In this document: piece by piece, positions 34,650 through 44,565 of the stretch | Numbering within the stretch: position 1 is the stretch's first letter | Layout of the letters: each line of letters starts with the position of its first letter | Assembly: GCA_958295495.1 (NCBI GenBank) | Contig: OY282352.1 | Location: forward strand, 1,798,001 to 1,862,000 | Reading direction: 5' to 3' | DNA: 64,000 bases | Source: an uncultured Latescibacterota bacterium | GTDB lineage: Bacteria > Latescibacterota > UBA2968 > UBA8231 | Notes under the pieces: generated by a model | Told to the model about the DNA's origin: nothing | The model's input: only the letters and a program-made list of their open reading frames with translations | Database searches by the model: none | Made by a program: the position numbers and the translations under genes

Positions 34650-37610
34650 CTAGTCCGCAGCCGCCTGCCCTAAGGCGGCCTCATAGTGCTCTTGGAGCAG
34701 CTCGTCGAGGGCCTTAGAGGTATTCAAATAATTGGACCACCCATAAGGCGCGATGTCAAAGCGCCGATCCCCCAACAGTGGGTCCGCGCCCCGCGCCAAG
34801 AGCAAGCGAGCCATCTCTAGCTGGTCGGCCATGACGGTTTTGTGCAGGGGCGTACTACCGCGATCGTAACGGTTAAACCCACCGGCCAACCCGTTGATGT
34901 CCGCGCCGCGATCTAGCAAGAATTCCGCCGCTTCCAACGCACCGCTATAGGCCGCAAAGTTGAGTGCTTCCACCATAATCTGCTCGGCGGTGAGCACGGT
35001 GTCCGGGTTGGGATGATACAGGTGGCTGGTGCCCTCTTTCAACTTGCCCTCTGAGTCGAAGAATTCCGCCATCAGGTCAACGCGGTTGACCCCGGCGGCA
35101 AAGCGCAAATCCACGGCCGCCCCCCCGGCGACCAACATCTGCGCCAGATCTAGGTCCCTCTCCCTAAGCGCATTCCATAAAATTTGGCCCCGGTTGCGGT
35201 TCACATCCACGCCGTTGGTCACTAGAAGTTGGACCATCTCGGGCTTGCTCCCGGCCCATTCGAGCTGATCGCTTCCTATGAACAGATCCAGCACGGTGGT
35301 CGAATCGTGCGTGGCGGCGTTGGGGTCGGCACCGGCGGCGAGCAGGGCCACGGCGAGCAAGGCGGCGTTTTCGGGCAGCGGCACTCGTTGCGGCTCGCCG
35401 GCGAGGTGGTGCAAGAGCGTCGCGCCGCGAAAGTAGGGGTATTCGTAGTACTCATCGAAATAACCGCGGGCACTGACGAGCTCGGGATGCTCGGCGAGCA
35501 ACTCCTCCAGCCCCTGTGCGTCGCCGGCGTCCATGGCCTGTACAGCTTGGTAAAAGGCTTTGTGGTCGGCGTCGCCACGGTCGCGGCCTTGGGGCGGCAG
35601 TTCTTCGCCCTCGTGCGGAATGGCCAAGGCGACCAATTCGGGCGGACGCCCTGACCTACCTAGACGGTTGCCCAGCGGCACGACCACGTACTGACGGCCG
35701 CCGGCCGTATAGCTCATGGGCGCACCGTAGGCGTTGCTGGGCAATTCGACGCGGCCGATTTCCTCGCCTGACGCCAGCTCGTATGCCCGCAGGTACGCGT
35801 CGCGATCGACGAAGTAGTCCCTACCAGCATCGGCTAGGCCGTGCGGGTCCTCGGAAGTGGCCAAGAGGAGGTTCGGCGTGGCTAGGACAAAGGTGCGGTT
35901 GTCCCAGCCCATATCCGGCAGGTCGAGGCCCTTGAGCGCCGGGTGGTTGACCGGCCCTTTGCCCACCGCGGTCCGCCACAGGTGTTCGCCGCTGTTGAGG
36001 TCAATCGCAATGATGCTGCCGTAGGGAGGCTTGACCAGCGGCAGACCCCGAGGGCCAGCGATGTGCTCGCCGGCGCGGGCAGAAAACGCCGAATGGGCCT
36101 CCGGGTCATCTATCCGACGCAACTGCACGGTGGTAATGGCCTTATGCGACGGCACGTAGAGCACACCGGTGCGCGGATCCGCCGCACCCCCAGCCCAGTC
36201 GGCACCGCCCCATTGGCCGGGAACCGACAAGACGCCCTTCTCAGTCGGCGGCGCGTAGAGCGGACCGTAATCGTATTCGGCGAGGATGGCTTTGGCTTCC
36301 TCGCGCAGCTCGGGCGTGAAGTCAATCAGGTCGTCCTCGCTGATACCTTGACGCTCGAAGGGGGCCGGCTTGGTCGGGAATGGCTGCGTCGGAGAGGTCT
36401 TTTCCCCCGCTACCTGCGACTGCGGAACTGGCTTTTCGACGATGGGCCAGATCGGCTCGCCGCTTTCGCGGTCAAAGACAAAGCAAAAGGCCTGTTTGGT
36501 TAGCTGGGCGACAACCTTGCGCGCTTGGCCCTTGACGACCACGTCCAACAGCAGGGGAGCAGCCGGCGGGTCGTAGTCCCACAGGCCGTGGTGGACGAGT
36601 TGATAGTGCCACACCCGCTCGCCGGTGGCGGCCTCCAGGCAGACGACCGACTCGCTGAAGAGGTTGTCGCCGGGGCGTTCGCCGCCGTAGTAGTCGTGGC
36701 TGGCCGTGCTCACCGGCAGGTAGAAGTACCCCAGTTCCTCGTCGGCGGTCATCGTCGCCCAGACATTGGCGGCACCGTACTTTTTCCACGCCTCGCTTTC
36801 CCACGTCTCGTTGCCGTACTCGCCCTCTTGTGGGATCGTGTGGAATTCCCACACCTTCTCGCCGGTACGCGCATCGAAGGCCTGCACGTCGCCGGGAGGG
36901 GTGTACTCGGGCGGCGGCCGGCCGCGCACATCTACGATCGCCGAGCCAACGGCGACCACGTCGCGGCACACCACGGGCGGTGCTGTAACTCCGTAGCTCC
37001 TGCGCTCCCTGTCGCCTAGCGGCCGGCGCAGCAAGGCCCCCAAATCGACGCGCCCGCCCTCGCCAAAATTTGAGTCGGGTACGCCGGTCTTGGCGTCGAT
37101 GGAGTACAGATAGGCGGTCGAAGTGGCCATAAACACCCGCTCAACCTCGCCATCGGTCCAATAGCTCACCCCGCGCAAATTGCCCAAGAAAAAGGAATTG
37201 GTCCGCCAAGACTCCGGGTCGAACGCCCACAATTCCTCGCCACTTTGGCCGTCAATGGCCGAGAGGATGTTATAGGGCGAGCCATAGTAGAGCACGCCAT
37301 TCACGGCGAGCGGCGTGGCGCGGTGATTGTCGAACCGGAGGCGGCGATCGCCGCGCCGCCGACCACCTCGGCCCCGATCCCGGCCCCGGCTAGCGCTAGC
37401 CGTCTCGTATATCTGCTGGTCGCGGGGCCTGTAGCGCCAGACCGCGCGCAACTGATCGAAATTGTCGCGATTGATCTGGTCGGCCGGGGTGTAGCGGGTG
37501 CCGCCTTGGTCGGCCGCGTAGTACGGCCAATCAACATCGCTGGCAAACGCCGCCGCCGCGAGCGACAGCGACAACGAGAACGATAAGGCTCGACAGGCGC
37601 GTTTATTCAC
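34650..37610 (-). CDS. PQQ-dependent dehydrogenase with C-terminal ankyrin repeats (copy 1)
   Basis: A 986-aa exported protein. After the signal peptide (FSLSLSLAAAAFAS) comes a quinoprotein propeller of the glucose-dehydrogenase type: 'WPYYAADQGGTRYTPADQIN', 'RGVSYWTDGE', 'HHGLWDYDPPAAPLLLDV' and 'WGGADWAGGAADP'. From about residue 690 it changes to ankyrin repeats ('GATLLHHLAGEPQ', 'LAAGADPNAATHDSTTVLDL', 'GSTPLHKTVMADQLEMARLL'). No cytochrome c CxxCH is visible. The start is GTG 37610 (AGGGG upstream); the paralogue uses ATG at the same place. It has a low-complexity Arg/Gly insertion near 'SASRGRDRGRGGRRRG' that copy 2 lacks. It probably oxidises a sugar or alcohol in the periplasm. Confidence 0.88.
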   Translation of the reverse strand: MNKRACRALSFSLSLSLAAAAFASDVDWPYYAADQGGTRYTPADQINRDNFDQLRAVWRYRPRDQQIYETASASRGRDRGRGGRRRGDRRLRFDNHRATPLAVNGVLYYGSPYNILSAIDGQSGEELWAFDPESWRTNSFFLGNLRGVSYWTDGEVERVFMATSTAYLYSIDAKTGVPDSNFGEGGRVDLGALLRRPLGDRERRSYGVTAPPVVCRDVVAVGSAIVDVRGRPPPEYTPPGDVQAFDARTGEKVWEFHTIPQEGEYGNETWESEAWKKYGAANVWATMTADEELGYFYLPVSTASHDYYGGERPGDNLFSESVVCLEAATGERVWHYQLVHHGLWDYDPPAAPLLLDVVVKGQARKVVAQLTKQAFCFVFDRESGEPIWPIVEKPVPQSQVAGEKTSPTQPFPTKPAPFERQGISEDDLIDFTPELREEAKAILAEYDYGPLYAPPTEKGVLSVPGQWGGADWAGGAADPRTGVLYVPSHKAITTVQLRRIDDPEAHSAFSARAGEHIAGPRGLPLVKPPYGSIIAIDLNSGEHLWRTAVGKGPVNHPALKGLDLPDMGWDNRTFVLATPNLLLATSEDPHGLADAGRDYFVDRDAYLRAYELASGEEIGRVELPSNAYGAPMSYTAGGRQYVVVPLGNRLGRSGRPPELVALAIPHEGEELPPQGRDRGDADHKAFYQAVQAMDAGDAQGLEELLAEHPELVSARGYFDEYYEYPYFRGATLLHHLAGEPQRVPLPENAALLAVALLAAGADPNAATHDSTTVLDLFIGSDQLEWAGSKPEMVQLLVTNGVDVNRNRGQILWNALRERDLDLAQMLVAGGAAVDLRFAAGVNRVDLMAEFFDSEGKLKEGTSHLYHPNPDTVLTAEQIMVEALNFAAYSGALEAAEFLLDRGADINGLAGGFNRYDRGSTPLHKTVMADQLEMARLLLARGADPLLGDRRFDIAPYGWSNYLNTSKALDELLQEHYEAALGQAAAD

Positions 37611-37767
37611 TAGATTGCCCCTTTTCCGTGCTTGATGCGGCTTCGAGGGCCTTGCATGGCGTCGTTGCCGTAGTAGCCGCCCAGTCGTAGGGTATCTCGC
37701 CCCAGCGGGCGTCGCCAATAGTCGTGGCTGCGCCCTTTTCTAGCAAATAGCGAATCAGCTCGGCACC
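37603..37767 (-). pseudogene. Remnant of an ankyrin C-terminus between PQQ copies
   Basis: On the minus strand this reads 'AELIRYLLEKGAATTIGDAR' and 'WGEIPYDWA', then a one-base deletion, then the tail. It matches the end of the third PQQ gene (VELIRYLLERGAAPTIGDAR, WGETPYDWAGYYGND). Its stop overlaps the GTG start of copy 1 by 8 bp, exactly as the copy 3 stop overlaps the copy 2 start. It is therefore the trimmed 3' end of a copy 3-type gene carried along by tandem duplication. Confidence 0.8.
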
Positions 37768-40695
37768 CTAGTCCGCAGCCGCCTTCTCTGCGGCGGCCTC
37801 ATAGTGCTCTCTGAGCAGCTCGTCGAGGGCCTTAGAGGTATCTAAGTAGTTGGTCCACCCATAAGGCGTGGTGTCAAAGCGCCGATCTCCCAACAGCGAG
37901 TCCGCGCCCCGCGCCAAGAGCAACTGGGCCATCTCTAGCTGGTCGGCCATGACGGTCTTGTGCAGGGGCGTACTGCCGTGGTCGTAACGGTGAAACTCAC
38001 CGGCAAAACCGTCGATGTCCGCGCCGCGATCCAGCAAGAATTCCGCCGCTTCCAACGCACCGCTATAGGCCGCAAAGTTGAGCGCTTCCACCATAACCTG
38101 CTCGGCGGTGAGCACGGTGTCCGGGTTGGGATGATACAGGTGGCTGATGCCCTCTTTCAACTTGCCCTCCGAGTCGAAGAATTCCGCCATCAGGTCAACG
38201 CGGTTGACCCCGGCGGCAAAGCGCAAATCCATGGCCGCACCCGCCGCGACCAACGTGCGGGCTAGCTCCAATTCTCCCTCGATAAGCGCGTCCCACATCA
38301 CTCGGCCCCGGTTGCGCTTTAAGTCCACGCCCTCCGCGATCAAGAGCTGGACCATCTCGGGCTTGCTCCCGGCCCAATCAAGCTGGGCACTTCTTATCAC
38401 CAAGTCCAGCACGGCGACCGAGTCGTGAGTGGCGGCGTTGGGGTCGGCACCGGCGGCGAGCAGGGCCGCGGCTAGTTCAACCGCGTTTTCGGGCAGCGGC
38501 GCTCGTTGCGGCTCGCCGGCGAGGTGATGCAAGAGGGTGGCGCCGCGAAAGTAAGGGTATTCGTAGTACTCGTCGGAATAGCCGTGCGCCATCGTTAGCT
38601 CGGGGTACTCAGCGAGCAGCTTCCGTAGTACCTCGCTGTCGCCGGCGTCCATGGCCTGTACAGCTTGGTAAAAGGCTTTGTGGTCGGCGTCGCCGCGGTC
38701 GCGGCCTTGGGGCGGCAGCTCCTCGCCTTCGTGCGGAATGGCCAAGGCGACCAATTCGGGCGGGCGTCCCGCCTCGCCTAGACGGTTGCCCAGCGGCACG
38801 ACCACGTACTGACGGCCGCCGGCCGTATAGCTCATGGGCGCACCGTAGGCGTTGCTGGGCAGTTCGACGCGGCCGATTTCCTCGCCTGACGCCAGCTCGT
38901 ATGCCCGCAGGTACGCGTCGCGATCGACGAAGTAATCCTCGCCAGCGTCGGCTAGGCCGTGCGGGTCCTGCGAGGTGGCAATGAGCAGCCGGGGGGTGGT
39001 CAGCACAAACGTGCGGTTGTCCCAGCCCATATCCGGCAGGTCGAGGCCCTTGAGCGCTGGGTGGTTGACCGGCCCTTTGCCTACCGCGGTCCGCCACAGG
39101 TGTTCGCCACTGTTGAGGTCAATCGCAGTGATGCTGCCGTAGGGAGGCTTGACCAGCGGTAGGCCCCGAGGGCCGACGACGTGCATGTTGTTGGTGGCAG
39201 AAAACGCCGAATGGGCCTCCGGGTCATCTACCCGATGTAGCTGCACGGTGGTAATGGCCTTATGCGACGGCACGTAGAGTACGCCGGTGCGCGGATCCGC
39301 CGCACCCCCAGCCCAGTCGGCACCGCCCCATTGGCCGGGAACCGACAAGACGCCCTTCTCAGTCGGCGGCGTGTAGAGCGGACCGTAATCGTATTCGGCG
39401 AGGATGGCCTTGGCTTCCTCGCGCAGCTCGGGCGTGAAGTCAATCAGGTCGTCCTCGCTGATGCCTTGACGCTCGAAAGGAGCTGGCTTGGTCGGGAATG
39501 GCTGCGTCGGGGCCGTCTGTTCGCTTGGCACCTGCGATTGAGGCACCGGCCTTTCGACGATGGGCCAAATCGGCTCGCCGCTTTCGCGGTCAAAGACAAA
39601 GCAAAAGGCCTGTTTGGTTAGCTGGGCGACAACCTTGCGCGCTTGGCCCTTGACGACCACGTCCAACAGCAGGGGAGCAGCCGGCGGGTCGTAGTCCCAC
39701 AGGCCGTGGTGGACGAGTTGATAGTGCCACACCCGCTCGCCGGTGGCGGCCTCCAAGCAGACGACCGACTCGCTGAAGAGGTTGTCGCCGGGGCGCTCGC
39801 CGCCGTAGTAGTCGTGGCTGGCCGTGCTCACCGGCAGGTAGAAGTACCCCAGTTCCTCGTCGGCGGTCATCGTCGCCCAGACATTGGCCGCACCGTACTT
39901 TTTCCACGCCTCGTTTGCCCACGTCTCGTTGCCGTACTCGCCCTCTTGTGGGATCGTGCGGAATTCCCACACTTTCTCGCCGGTACGTGCATCGAATGCT
40001 TGCACGTCGCCGGGGGGCGTGTACTCGGGCGGCGGGCTGAAGCGCCAGTCGCCCATGGCCGAGCCAACGGCGACCACGCCGCGGCACACCACGGGCGGGG
40101 ACGTGACTCCGTAGTTCCAGCGATCCCTTTCGCCCAGCGGCCGGCGCAGTGAGGCCCCCAAATCGACGCGCCCGCCCTCGCCGAAGTCCGGGTCGGGCAG
40201 GCCGGTCTTGGCGTCGATGGAATACAAATGGGAGGTCGAAGTGGCCATAAACACCCGCTCAACCTCGCCATCGGTCCAATAGCTCACCCCGCGCAAATTG
40301 CCCAAGAAGCGGAAATTCATCTGCCAAGCCTCCGGGTCAAAGGTCCACAGTTCCTCGCCGCTTTGGCCATCGAGCGCCACGAGAATGTTATATGGCGAGC
40401 CGTAGTAGAGCACGCCATTCACGGCGAGCGGCGTACCGCGGTTGTTGTCGAAGCGGAGATTGCGCCCCACCGGGTTGGGGCCAGCCGTCTCGTAGATCTG
40501 CTGATCGGGGGGGCGGTAGCGCCAGATCACGCGCAACTGATCGAAGTTGTCGCGATTGATCTGGTCGGCCGGGGTGTAGCGGGTGCCGCCTTGGTCGGCC
40601 GCGTAGTACGGCCAATCGACATCGCCGGCAAACGCCGCCCCTGCGAGCGAAAGCGACAATAAGATCGACGAGGCCCGACAGGCGCGTTTATTCAT
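37768..40695 (-). CDS. PQQ-dependent dehydrogenase with C-terminal ankyrin repeats (copy 2)
   Basis: A 975-aa protein, nearly identical to copy 1 over most of the propeller and diverged in parts of the ankyrin tail. Signal peptide (LLSLSLAGAAFAG), the propeller opening 'WPYYAADQGGTRYTPADQIN', the 'HHGLWDYDPPAAP' block with the expected catalytic-type aspartate, and 'VVAQLTKQAFCFVFDR' are all present. The ankyrin region includes 'AALLAAGADPNAATHDSVAV' and 'DRGADIDGFAGEFHRYDHGS'. It starts at ATG 40695, overlapping the stop of copy 3 by 8 bp, so 3 and 2 are co-translated. Blocks of near identity with copy 1 suggest recent duplication or gene conversion. Confidence 0.88.
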   Translation of the reverse strand: MNKRACRASSILLSLSLAGAAFAGDVDWPYYAADQGGTRYTPADQINRDNFDQLRVIWRYRPPDQQIYETAGPNPVGRNLRFDNNRGTPLAVNGVLYYGSPYNILVALDGQSGEELWTFDPEAWQMNFRFLGNLRGVSYWTDGEVERVFMATSTSHLYSIDAKTGLPDPDFGEGGRVDLGASLRRPLGERDRWNYGVTSPPVVCRGVVAVGSAMGDWRFSPPPEYTPPGDVQAFDARTGEKVWEFRTIPQEGEYGNETWANEAWKKYGAANVWATMTADEELGYFYLPVSTASHDYYGGERPGDNLFSESVVCLEAATGERVWHYQLVHHGLWDYDPPAAPLLLDVVVKGQARKVVAQLTKQAFCFVFDRESGEPIWPIVERPVPQSQVPSEQTAPTQPFPTKPAPFERQGISEDDLIDFTPELREEAKAILAEYDYGPLYTPPTEKGVLSVPGQWGGADWAGGAADPRTGVLYVPSHKAITTVQLHRVDDPEAHSAFSATNNMHVVGPRGLPLVKPPYGSITAIDLNSGEHLWRTAVGKGPVNHPALKGLDLPDMGWDNRTFVLTTPRLLIATSQDPHGLADAGEDYFVDRDAYLRAYELASGEEIGRVELPSNAYGAPMSYTAGGRQYVVVPLGNRLGEAGRPPELVALAIPHEGEELPPQGRDRGDADHKAFYQAVQAMDAGDSEVLRKLLAEYPELTMAHGYSDEYYEYPYFRGATLLHHLAGEPQRAPLPENAVELAAALLAAGADPNAATHDSVAVLDLVIRSAQLDWAGSKPEMVQLLIAEGVDLKRNRGRVMWDALIEGELELARTLVAAGAAMDLRFAAGVNRVDLMAEFFDSEGKLKEGISHLYHPNPDTVLTAEQVMVEALNFAAYSGALEAAEFLLDRGADIDGFAGEFHRYDHGSTPLHKTVMADQLEMAQLLLARGADSLLGDRRFDTTPYGWTNYLDTSKALDELLREHYEAAAEKAAAD

Positions 40696-43576
40696 TGGAA
40701 TTCTCCTTTTCCGTGCTTGATGTTGCGTCATGCGCACCGATGGCCTTGCGCATAGTGTCGTTGCCGTAGTAGCCCGCCCAGTCGTAGGGCGTCTCGCCCC
40801 AGCGGGCGTCGCCAATAGTCGGAGCCGCGCCCCTTTCGAGTAAGTAGCGAATCAATTCGACGTCTTCGGTATCAACGGCCTTGTGCAGGGCCGTGCTGCC
40901 CCAGTCCCACTGCCAGAAGCCGCCGACCAAAGCGTCGATGTCCGCACCTTTCTCCAGCAGGAAGTCAATGGCCTCCCGGCCGCCGCTGTACACCGCATAG
41001 TGCAGGGCCTCATCGACGACCTGCTGGCCGGTGAGGACGGTGTCCGGGTTGGCGCGGTAGAGGCGATTGGCCTCCGGCGTCGGGACGCCGTCTTTGAAAA
41101 AGCCAGCCATCAGGTCCGTGCGATTGAGTCCGGCGGCAAAGCGCAAATCGACCCCGGCTCCGGCGCTGAGGAGCACTGCGGCCAGCTCTCTTTCGCGGCT
41201 GAGCAGCAGGTCGTGCAGCAGCTTGCCGTTGTTGCGGGTCGGGTCGGCCCCCTTCTCGTATAGCAGCGCGAGCAGGTCGCCCTTGACCCCGGCCCACTCA
41301 AGCTGAACAGCGGTGGCCGCAAGCTCGGCCGTGGTCGCTGCATCGAGCGTCGCTGCATCGGGATCGGCACCCGCGTCGAGCAGGGCCTCGGCCAAGCTCA
41401 CGGCGTTGTCGGGCAAGGCCGCGCGCAGCGGTGCGCCGGCCGTCAGGTGCAAAAGCGTGGCACCGCGCAAGTTGGCAAACTCGTACCACTCGTCCAAAAA
41501 GCCGCGTGCCTGCGCCAGCCCGGCGTACTTTTTGAGGAGCTTGCGCAACTGCTCGCTATCGCCAGCATCGAGTGCCGCTACGGCCTCGTAGAACGCCCTG
41601 TGGTCGGCGTCTTGGCGGCTCTTGCCCTGCTCGGGGATGACTTCGTTTGGGCGCGGAATGGCCAAGGCCACTAGCTCGCTCGGCCGGTAGGAGTCGCCCA
41701 GCGACAAGACCACGTATTGGCGGCCGGCCGCTTGGTACATGGCCGGGCTGGCATACGCATTGCCCGGCAGCTCGACTTGGCCTACTAATTCGCCCGTCGC
41801 CGGGTCAAAAGCCCGCAAATACGCCTCGCGATCGACGAAGTAGCCTTGGCCGGCCGCTGGGCCGAAGTGTCCATCCCGTGGGTCTTCGGTCGCGGTCAGC
41901 AGAAGCGTCGCGGTCAGCAGCGGAAAGGTGCGGGCGGGCCAGCCCAAGTCCTCTTTGATTTCAAGGTCGCGCAGCAGGGGATGGTCAACCGGCCCGCGGC
42001 CAATGGGCCGCATCCATAGGTGCCGGCCCGTGTTGAGGTCAATGGCGGTGAGGCGGCCGTAGGGCGGCTTGAGCAACGGCAGGTTCTCCGCGGCGGTGAA
42101 GTTGTGGTTGACTACGCCAGTATAGGCCGAAGGGGCCTCGCGGTCGTCGGTCGGGCGCAGCGTTACCAGATAGGGCATGGTCTTGGAAGGCACGTAGAGT
42201 ACGCCCGTCGCCGGATTTACAGCACCGCCCGACCAATCCGAGCCACCCAAGAGGCCCGGCACGAAAACCGTTCCCTTTTCCGCGGGCGGCGCATACAGGG
42301 AACCGTAGCTGTGCCCTTCAATCGCCTCCATCGCCATTTGCCGCAACTCGGGCGTGAAGTCAATCAGGTCTTCTACGCTCAGGCCTTGGCGGTCGTAGGG
42401 CCGGGGCCAAGCGGGGATCGGCTGGGTCGCAGAGACCGCTTCGCCAACGATGGCCGAGGCGGGCACCGGCATCTCGACGACCGGCCACACGGGCACTCCC
42501 GTGACCCGATCGAAGACAAAGCAGAAGGCTTGTTTGGTTAGCTGGACCACGGCTTTGATCGGCTTGCCGTCAACCCTGATATCGACTAGGATCGGCGCGG
42601 CGGGCGGGTCGTAGTCCCAAACCCCGTGATGGGCAATCTGGAAGTGCCAAACCCGGGCACCAGTCCGGGCGTCGAGGCAGACGATGCTGTCGCCGAAGAG
42701 GTTGTCGCCGGGGCGCTCGCCGCCGTAAAAGTCATTGCTCGGGGTGCTAACCGGCAGATAGACATAGCCCAACGCGGGGTCGAGGCTCATCATCGACCAC
42801 ACATTGGCCCCCCCAAAGTCCTTCCACGAGCCTTCGTCCCAAGTCTCATGGCCTAAGTCGCCCTCTTGAGGAATCGTCTCGAAGATCCACTTTTGCTCGC
42901 CAGTATGCACGTCAAAGGCGCGCACATCGCCTGGCGGCATGGGCCGGGGCACGGGCCGGCCGCGAATGTCCGGGACGGACGAGCCGACGATGGCCAAGCT
43001 GCCATAGACCATCGGTGGCGAGACAGACACGTACTCGCCGCGCCGCACTGCCCGGCGCATGCCTTGGGTCAGATCGACGCGCCCGCTGTCGCCAAAGGCT
43101 GGGTCGGGCCGGCCGGTCTCGGCGTCGAGCGAGTAGAGATAGCCGTCGGTCGTGCCGAAAAGCACGCGCCGGGCCGCGCCCTCTTCCCAATAGGCCACGC
43201 CGCGGTGGGTGCTGGAAAACCAGCCATCGAGACGCCAAGACTGCGGGTCGAACTTCCACAGTTCCTCGCCGGTAGCTGCGTCGAGCGCAGCCACGATGCC
43301 AAAGGGTGAACTGACGTAGAGTACGCCATTGATGACTACCGGCGTACTGCGGTAGTAGTTTCTATCGACATCGTGCTCTGCGAGAATTTCCGCCTCGGGG
43401 GGCCGCCAGCGCCATATAATGCGCAGGTCGGCGAAGTTGTCGCGGTCAATCTGGGCGAGCGGCGCGTACTTAGTACTGCCCGCGTCGCCGCCGTAATAGC
43501 GCCAGTCCGCCGGCTGGGATGGGGTGGCCGAATGGAGTATGAAAAATAAACTAACGACGAAACCGGACTGTCTCAC
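40688..43576 (-). CDS. PQQ-dependent dehydrogenase with C-terminal ankyrin repeats (copy 3, divergent)
   Basis: A 962-aa founding-type copy, first in the transcriptional order. Signal peptide (GFVVSLFFILHSATPSQ), propeller start 'WRYYGGDAGSTKYAPLAQID', then 'RGVAYWEEGAARRVLFGTTD', 'HHGVWDYDPPAAPILVDI', 'VVQLTKQAFCFVFDR' and 'GGSDWSGGAVNPATGVLYVP'. The ankyrin tail begins near residue 650 with 'GATLLHLTAGAPL' and ends 'GSTALHKAVDTEDVELIRYL'. It is clearly diverged from copies 1 and 2 throughout. The start is GTG 43576 with AGGAG upstream. All three share the unusual periplasmic enzyme-ankyrin fusion. Confidence 0.88.
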   Translation of the reverse strand: MRQSGFVVSLFFILHSATPSQPADWRYYGGDAGSTKYAPLAQIDRDNFADLRIIWRWRPPEAEILAEHDVDRNYYRSTPVVINGVLYVSSPFGIVAALDAATGEELWKFDPQSWRLDGWFSSTHRGVAYWEEGAARRVLFGTTDGYLYSLDAETGRPDPAFGDSGRVDLTQGMRRAVRRGEYVSVSPPMVYGSLAIVGSSVPDIRGRPVPRPMPPGDVRAFDVHTGEQKWIFETIPQEGDLGHETWDEGSWKDFGGANVWSMMSLDPALGYVYLPVSTPSNDFYGGERPGDNLFGDSIVCLDARTGARVWHFQIAHHGVWDYDPPAAPILVDIRVDGKPIKAVVQLTKQAFCFVFDRVTGVPVWPVVEMPVPASAIVGEAVSATQPIPAWPRPYDRQGLSVEDLIDFTPELRQMAMEAIEGHSYGSLYAPPAEKGTVFVPGLLGGSDWSGGAVNPATGVLYVPSKTMPYLVTLRPTDDREAPSAYTGVVNHNFTAAENLPLLKPPYGRLTAIDLNTGRHLWMRPIGRGPVDHPLLRDLEIKEDLGWPARTFPLLTATLLLTATEDPRDGHFGPAAGQGYFVDREAYLRAFDPATGELVGQVELPGNAYASPAMYQAAGRQYVVLSLGDSYRPSELVALAIPRPNEVIPEQGKSRQDADHRAFYEAVAALDAGDSEQLRKLLKKYAGLAQARGFLDEWYEFANLRGATLLHLTAGAPLRAALPDNAVSLAEALLDAGADPDAATLDAATTAELAATAVQLEWAGVKGDLLALLYEKGADPTRNNGKLLHDLLLSRERELAAVLLSAGAGVDLRFAAGLNRTDLMAGFFKDGVPTPEANRLYRANPDTVLTGQQVVDEALHYAVYSGGREAIDFLLEKGADIDALVGGFWQWDWGSTALHKAVDTEDVELIRYLLERGAAPTIGDARWGETPYDWAGYYGNDTMRKAIGAHDATSSTEKENSNE

Positions 43577-43644
43577 GCACTCCTCTCTTTACATAAGGTC
43601 TTAAGCGAAGGAAAAGTTGGCGTTAAACAGTGTCAACGGGTCCG

Positions 43645-44394
43645 TTAGTCGCAACGCCCCTGATCCAAATTCCCCTTGTATTCCAAGCCCAACACTTCCC
43701 GGCCCCGCGCCGTATTGCAGGTGGCGTCGGCTTCGGGCATGCCGACCACGTGCAACACGTCGAACTTCACCTCGTCCCTTTCCAAGGCCAGCCGGCAGGC
43801 TTCGGCCAAATCGTGGCGACAGACCAAGCCGTTGCGAATGTTCTGCAACGGCTCCCGGTATTTGCCGATCCCCAAGCGCGAATCCACGATATAGTCGGGT
43901 CGCAAGACCACGATGGGCAGTCCAAAGGCTTCGTGGAACTGGCGGCACATTTCCTCCTGTAACCGCTTGCACACCGCGTACAGGCTGCCGTCGGGCCGCC
44001 GCACTTCTGCGTCAAAAAAGATCCCTTTTGGATGCACGGTCTGGCACGAGCCAATGTGTACTACTTTGCGGACGCCCTGCTCTTGGGCCACTTGCAGGAC
44101 ATTCCACAAACCTTTGAGGTTGATGAGGAAGGGCTTGTCGTCGTTGGGATCGCCGCGGAAGTAAACCGCCGTGTGAACGACGCAATCCACTCCGCCGATG
44201 GCTCGCTCCACCGCGTGGTAATCGGCCAAATCGCCGTGGACTACTTCGCCGCCGTTCCAATCGCCATCTAGGTCGCGGAAAGCCTCCCAAGCTTGGGGGC
44301 CGTAGTCAAAGGCGCGGATGTCGTGTTTGCCAGCCAAGTTTTGCAAGACGGCGCGGCCCAGCCAACCGGCGGCACCGAAGACCACTGTTTTCAT
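43645..44394 (-). CDS. NAD-dependent epimerase/dehydratase (extended SDR)
   Basis: A 249-aa extended short-chain dehydrogenase. The N-terminal nucleotide motif is FGAAGWLGRAV (GxxGxxG). 'VHGDLADYHAV' gives the acidic residue after strand 3, 'VVHTAVYFRG' the strand 4 loop and 'LYAVCKRLQE' the catalytic YxxxK. It is shorter than UDP-sugar epimerases (about 310 aa) at the C-terminus. The start is ATG 44394 (AAGGA upstream) rather than 44424. It lies upstream of the PQQ array on the same strand, 68 bp away, so it may lead that operon and act on a related sugar. Confidence 0.87.
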   Translation of the reverse strand: MKTVVFGAAGWLGRAVLQNLAGKHDIRAFDYGPQAWEAFRDLDGDWNGGEVVHGDLADYHAVERAIGGVDCVVHTAVYFRGDPNDDKPFLINLKGLWNVLQVAQEQGVRKVVHIGSCQTVHPKGIFFDAEVRRPDGSLYAVCKRLQEEMCRQFHEAFGLPIVVLRPDYIVDSRLGIGKYREPLQNIRNGLVCRHDLAEACRLALERDEVKFDVLHVVGMPEADATCNTARGREVLGLEYKGNLDQGRCD

Positions 44395-44565
44395 GGGGGA
44401 TTCCTTTGATGGAGTTTGGCACAAAGCCGAGGGACTATAGGAGGTGAAAGCGCGTAATAAAGACGTTGAAACGAGCGCGAATGCAAGGGTCTATGGCCCA
44501 CAGTCGCCGTTTGAATGCCAAAGGCATCACGACCACAGTCGCCGGTCGGACCCGTTGCTCGTTAT

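Noticed and set aside
37301..37546. Low-complexity ORFs opposite the Arg/Gly insertion of PQQ copy 1
   Set aside because: Shadows of a repetitive GC-rich segment in the PQQ gene.
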